8,435 nucleotides of DNA from Omnitrophica bacterium GWA2_52_8 (GTDB lineage Bacteria; Omnitrophota; Omnitrophia; Omnitrophales; Aquincolibacteriaceae): the NCBI GenBank assembly GCA_001804025.1, contig MHFC01000029.1, forward strand, positions 1 through 8,435, given 5' to 3'. Below are positions 6,799-8,435 of the stretch, one piece after another (positions within the stretch are counted from its first letter, which is position 1; each line of letters starts with the position of its first letter). Position numbers and translations under genes: made by a program. Below the pieces are notes generated by a model. The model worked only from the letters and a program-made list of their open reading frames with translations, had not been told where the DNA came from and did not search any database.

Positions 6799-7571
6799 GA
6801 CCGCCCTTCCGCTCCGGCCGTCACGCCGGATTGTCCGCCCGGCAAAAGGAGCGCGATAAAAATATCTTCCAGCTTTAGCTCCGGCCGGGTCTCTCCTTGC
6901 GCGCGCGCTTTCATTTCGAGTTCCTTGTGCGTTCCCGCAGCTACAATGCGGCCTTCATTGATAATCACAATCCGGTCGGCGACGGCCTCGACTTCCTGCA
7001 AAATATGCGTGGAAAAAATAATGGTTTTGTCGCGCGCCAGCTCGCGGATCAATTTGCGAATACCGATAATCTGCAGCGGATCAAGTCCGGAGGTCGGTTC
7101 ATCCAGAATCAGCACCTTGGGATCATGAATCAGCGCCTGGGCAAGACCGGTCCGCTGCCGGTAGCCTTTGGAAAGTTCCGAAACCGTGTGCTTCCATACG
7201 GACTTCAGACTGCAGGCCTCACGGACCCAAGCCATGCGGTCCTGAAGCCGTTTGCCTTCCAGGCCGCGCGCCTGCCCGACAAAAAACAAATACTCGTCCA
7301 CCCGCATGTCAGGATAAAGAGGCGCTGTTTCAGGCAAATAGCCGATCTGCCTGCGCACTTCGTCGGCATTTTTGATAATATCAAGGCCTGAAATTTTCGC
7401 GGTACCGCTTGTGGGATAAAGATAGGTTGTCAGAATGCGCATGGCTGTCGTTTTCCCTGCGCCGTTGGGCCCGAGCAGCCCGAGGACTTCACGCTCCCGG
7501 GCCTCAAAGGAAATGCCCGAAAGGGCCACAAAACTTCCGTATTGCATGGTCAGCGATTGCACTTCAATCAT
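6795..7571 (-). CDS. ABC transporter ATP-binding protein, GldA/NatA-like
   Basis: The 258-residue protein carries all nucleotide-binding motifs: Walker A GPNGAGKTT (34-42), the family's GYLPE segment at the Q-loop position (77-81), signature LSKGYRQR (133-140), Walker B VLILDEP (153-159), D-loop SGLD (161-164) and switch His189 in STHIL. LSKGYRQR in place of LSGGQ is typical of exporters of the GldA and NatA groups. It should power the fused permease encoded immediately downstream, working as a homodimer at the inner membrane. The start is supported by AGGGA (7585-7581), nine bases upstream. It is the first gene of the three-gene operon. Residues after about 220 form a short variable tail without recognisable motif. 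Confidence 0.95.
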   Translation of the reverse strand: MIEVQSLTMQYGSFVALSGISFEAREREVLGLLGPNGAGKTTAMRILTTYLYPTSGTAKISGLDIIKNADEVRRQIGYLPETAPLYPDMRVDEYLFFVGQARGLEGKRLQDRMAWVREACSLKSVWKHTVSELSKGYRQRTGLAQALIHDPKVLILDEPTSGLDPLQIIGIRKLIRELARDKTIIFSTHILQEVEAVADRIVIINEGRIVAAGTHKELEMKARAQGETRPELKLEDIFIALLLPGGQSGVTAGAEGRS

Positions 7572-7642
7572 AAAATATCTTCCCTGTTTTGCGCTGCTCG
7601 AAACATCGTATAGGGGAAATACCCTGGAGGATTTACGTCAGC

Positions 7643-7651
7643 ATTATAGCA
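7643..7651 (-). promoter_or_regulatory. Extended -10 promoter of the exporter operon
   Basis: TGC-TATAAT on the minus strand (7651-7643) matches the extended -10 consensus exactly. The -35 region at 17-base spacing is poor (GTAACC), as expected for extended -10 promoters. A TTGACT at 7662-7657 is too close to serve. Initiation near 7636 would give a leader of about 65 bases before ATG 7571. Confidence 0.6.
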
Positions 7652-7703
7652 GTCGAGTCAAGGACGGTTACCGGCGATCGCTTTTCTTTTAAGATGCTGC
7701 GGA

Positions 7704-8225
7704 TTATTTTTTCTTTATTTCTGTCGCAATATAACTTCCCGGCCTGTCCGGGACTTCTTTGAGATAAATTTTATATTTTTCCTTCTTGAGGTCATCCCAA
7801 AGGCCTTCTCCCAGGACCTCTTTGGAGTCCTCAACCGCGACACTCAAAAGCTTCTTTTCGTGCCGCTCAGTATAATCTTCAAAATCCATCGTCAGAAGTC
7901 TTAAATAGTTCGATTCCTTGAACGCCGACTTTGCTTGCTCCATTTTGGTCGGACCTTTAAGAAGCGGTTCCCAAAACTCCCCTTTCATAACGCTACGCAC
8001 CTCAAAGATGATGACGGCCTTGGCCCGGCCCATTTTTTCGGGATCCATCTGGAGAGCGTCAACCTCCATCCCCGGCTGTATCGGCTTGACCCGGACCGGA
8101 GAACCTAAAAGCAGGACATCATAAGCGGCCTGGGCGTCTTTTGCATATGCCGTTCCGGCTGCAGCGGCCAGGAACATCAGGCTGATAATAGCCGCCAATT
8201 TTAAAGAAATCCTGCTTTTTATCAT
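7704..8225 (-). CDS. Small secreted protein of unknown function
   Basis: From ATG 8225 the product is 173 residues. It opens with MIKSR, a hydrophobic core and a likely signal peptidase site after TAYA (about residue 28), so export is well supported. The mature part is soluble and charged, with a strand-like 'RAKAVIIFEVRSVMKGEF' segment (about 68-85) and a lysine-rich end. I do not recognise a family. Valine-rich strands followed by 'KGEF' occur in several small exported OB-like proteins, which is only a weak resemblance. The frame stays open upstream to the window edge. I prefer 8225 (or 8237, MRQF) because both leave a normal signal peptide and a good promoter ends near 8250. The sequence upstream in this frame is hairpin-rich and low in complexity. 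The gene ends 132 bases before the ATPase start, with that gene's promoter in between. Confidence 0.7.
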   Translation of the reverse strand: MIKSRISLKLAAIISLMFLAAAAGTAYAKDAQAAYDVLLLGSPVRVKPIQPGMEVDALQMDPEKMGRAKAVIIFEVRSVMKGEFWEPLLKGPTKMEQAKSAFKESNYLRLLTMDFEDYTERHEKKLLSVAVEDSKEVLGEGLWDDLKKEKYKIYLKEVPDRPGSYIATEIKKK

Positions 8226-8249
8226 AAACTGTCTCATGAAATTTTTGTC

Positions 8250-8278
8250 ATCATAACCCCGGCGGACCGGCTTGTCCA
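8250..8278 (-). promoter_or_regulatory. Sigma70-type promoter upstream of the small secreted protein
   Basis: On the minus strand TGGACA (8278-8273) and TATGAT (8255-8250) are separated by exactly 17 bases. Each differs from consensus at one position. Initiation near 8243 would leave about 18 bases before ATG 8225, or make ATG 8237 nearly leaderless, which argues against starts further upstream at 8327 or 8396. Confidence 0.55.
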
Positions 8279-8338
8279 GTTCCCTCCCTCGAGGGGGTGC
8301 CTGCCATTTGATGCCGTTGTTTTTCATAGACATTCCCG

Positions 8339-8401
8339 GCCGGTTTTTCATTAAACCGGCACGGGAAAGTGCGAGGGCTAATGAAGCCCTCGCCATTCCC
8401 G
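8339..8401. repeat. Pair of adjacent strong hairpins sharing an AATGA loop motif
   Basis: Hairpin 1 is GCCGGTTT/AAACCGGC (8339-8346 with 8353-8360) around TTCATT. Hairpin 2 is GCGAGGGCT/AGCCCTCGC (8371-8379 with 8385-8393) around AATGA, and can extend to CGGGAA/TTCCCG (8362-8367 with 8396-8401). Stem sequences differ while the loops are reverse complements of one another. Neither is followed by a T tract on either strand, so they are not ordinary terminators. They lie upstream of the promoter of the small secreted protein. Confidence 0.6.
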
Positions 8402-8435
8402 CGGATTGTCCGCCAAAGGCGCCTGCCTGCTGCAG

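Noticed and set aside
6897..7391. Plus-strand open frame of 164 codons opposite the ATPase gene
   Set aside because: It lies entirely within a gene carrying every ABC ATPase motif on the other strand.
7664..7690. Plus-strand GC-rich palindromes followed by TTTTCTTTT, resembling a terminator
   Set aside because: GCGATCGC is a loopless palindrome that cannot form a stable hairpin, and there is no plus-strand gene upstream to terminate.
8381..8435. Possible divergent plus-strand gene starting at ATG 8381
   Set aside because: The ATG is in the loop of a strong hairpin, only 18 codons are visible before the edge, and the Arg/Pro-rich translation shows nothing recognisable.

Overview
The window reads as a piece of a moderately GC-rich bacterial chromosome. 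Every gene I can support lies on the minus strand. The likely source is a PVC-superphylum bacterium, possibly Candidatus Omnitrophota. This rests on a small TIGR04073-type (exosortase-system-associated) exported protein beside a GldFG/DUF4340 exporter, and on overall style. It is an inference without any database search. I see no rRNA, tRNA, CRISPR array, transposase, integrase or phage gene.

Layout from the right edge in the direction of transcription. (i) 8435-8238 is a non-coding stretch with two strong adjacent hairpins sharing an AATGA loop motif, then a good sigma70-type promoter. (ii) 8225-7704 encodes a small secreted protein of unknown function. (iii) An extended -10 promoter near 7650 precedes a tight three-gene operon: ABC ATPase (7571-6795), GldF-GldG fusion permease/auxiliary protein (6798-4303, overlapping by ATGA) and a DUF4340 membrane-anchored protein (4292-2892). 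(iv) After 119 bases containing a weak hairpin comes an exported class II (cytochrome c'-like) c-type cytochrome (2772-2128). (v) A separate unit at 2029-1572 holds a dyad/promoter region, a TIGR04073-type exported protein (1972-1628) and a convincing intrinsic terminator. (vi) 1389-1520 is a 132-bp imperfect palindrome resembling a MITE. (vii) 1300-1 is the N-terminal part of a multi-pass membrane protein ending in what looks like a class III nucleotidyl cyclase domain with one altered metal-binding residue. It runs off the left edge.

The ATPase, fused permease/GldG and DUF4340 proteins should form one inner-membrane ABC complex, with large periplasmic domains contributed by the GldG and DUF4340 parts. 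Its substrate is unknown, and gliding should not be assumed outside Bacteroidota. The cytochrome, the small secreted protein and the TIGR04073 protein are all predicted to be exported, so most of the window encodes envelope functions. The cyclase-like membrane protein is the most unusual coding region and the palindromic elements are the most unusual non-coding ones.
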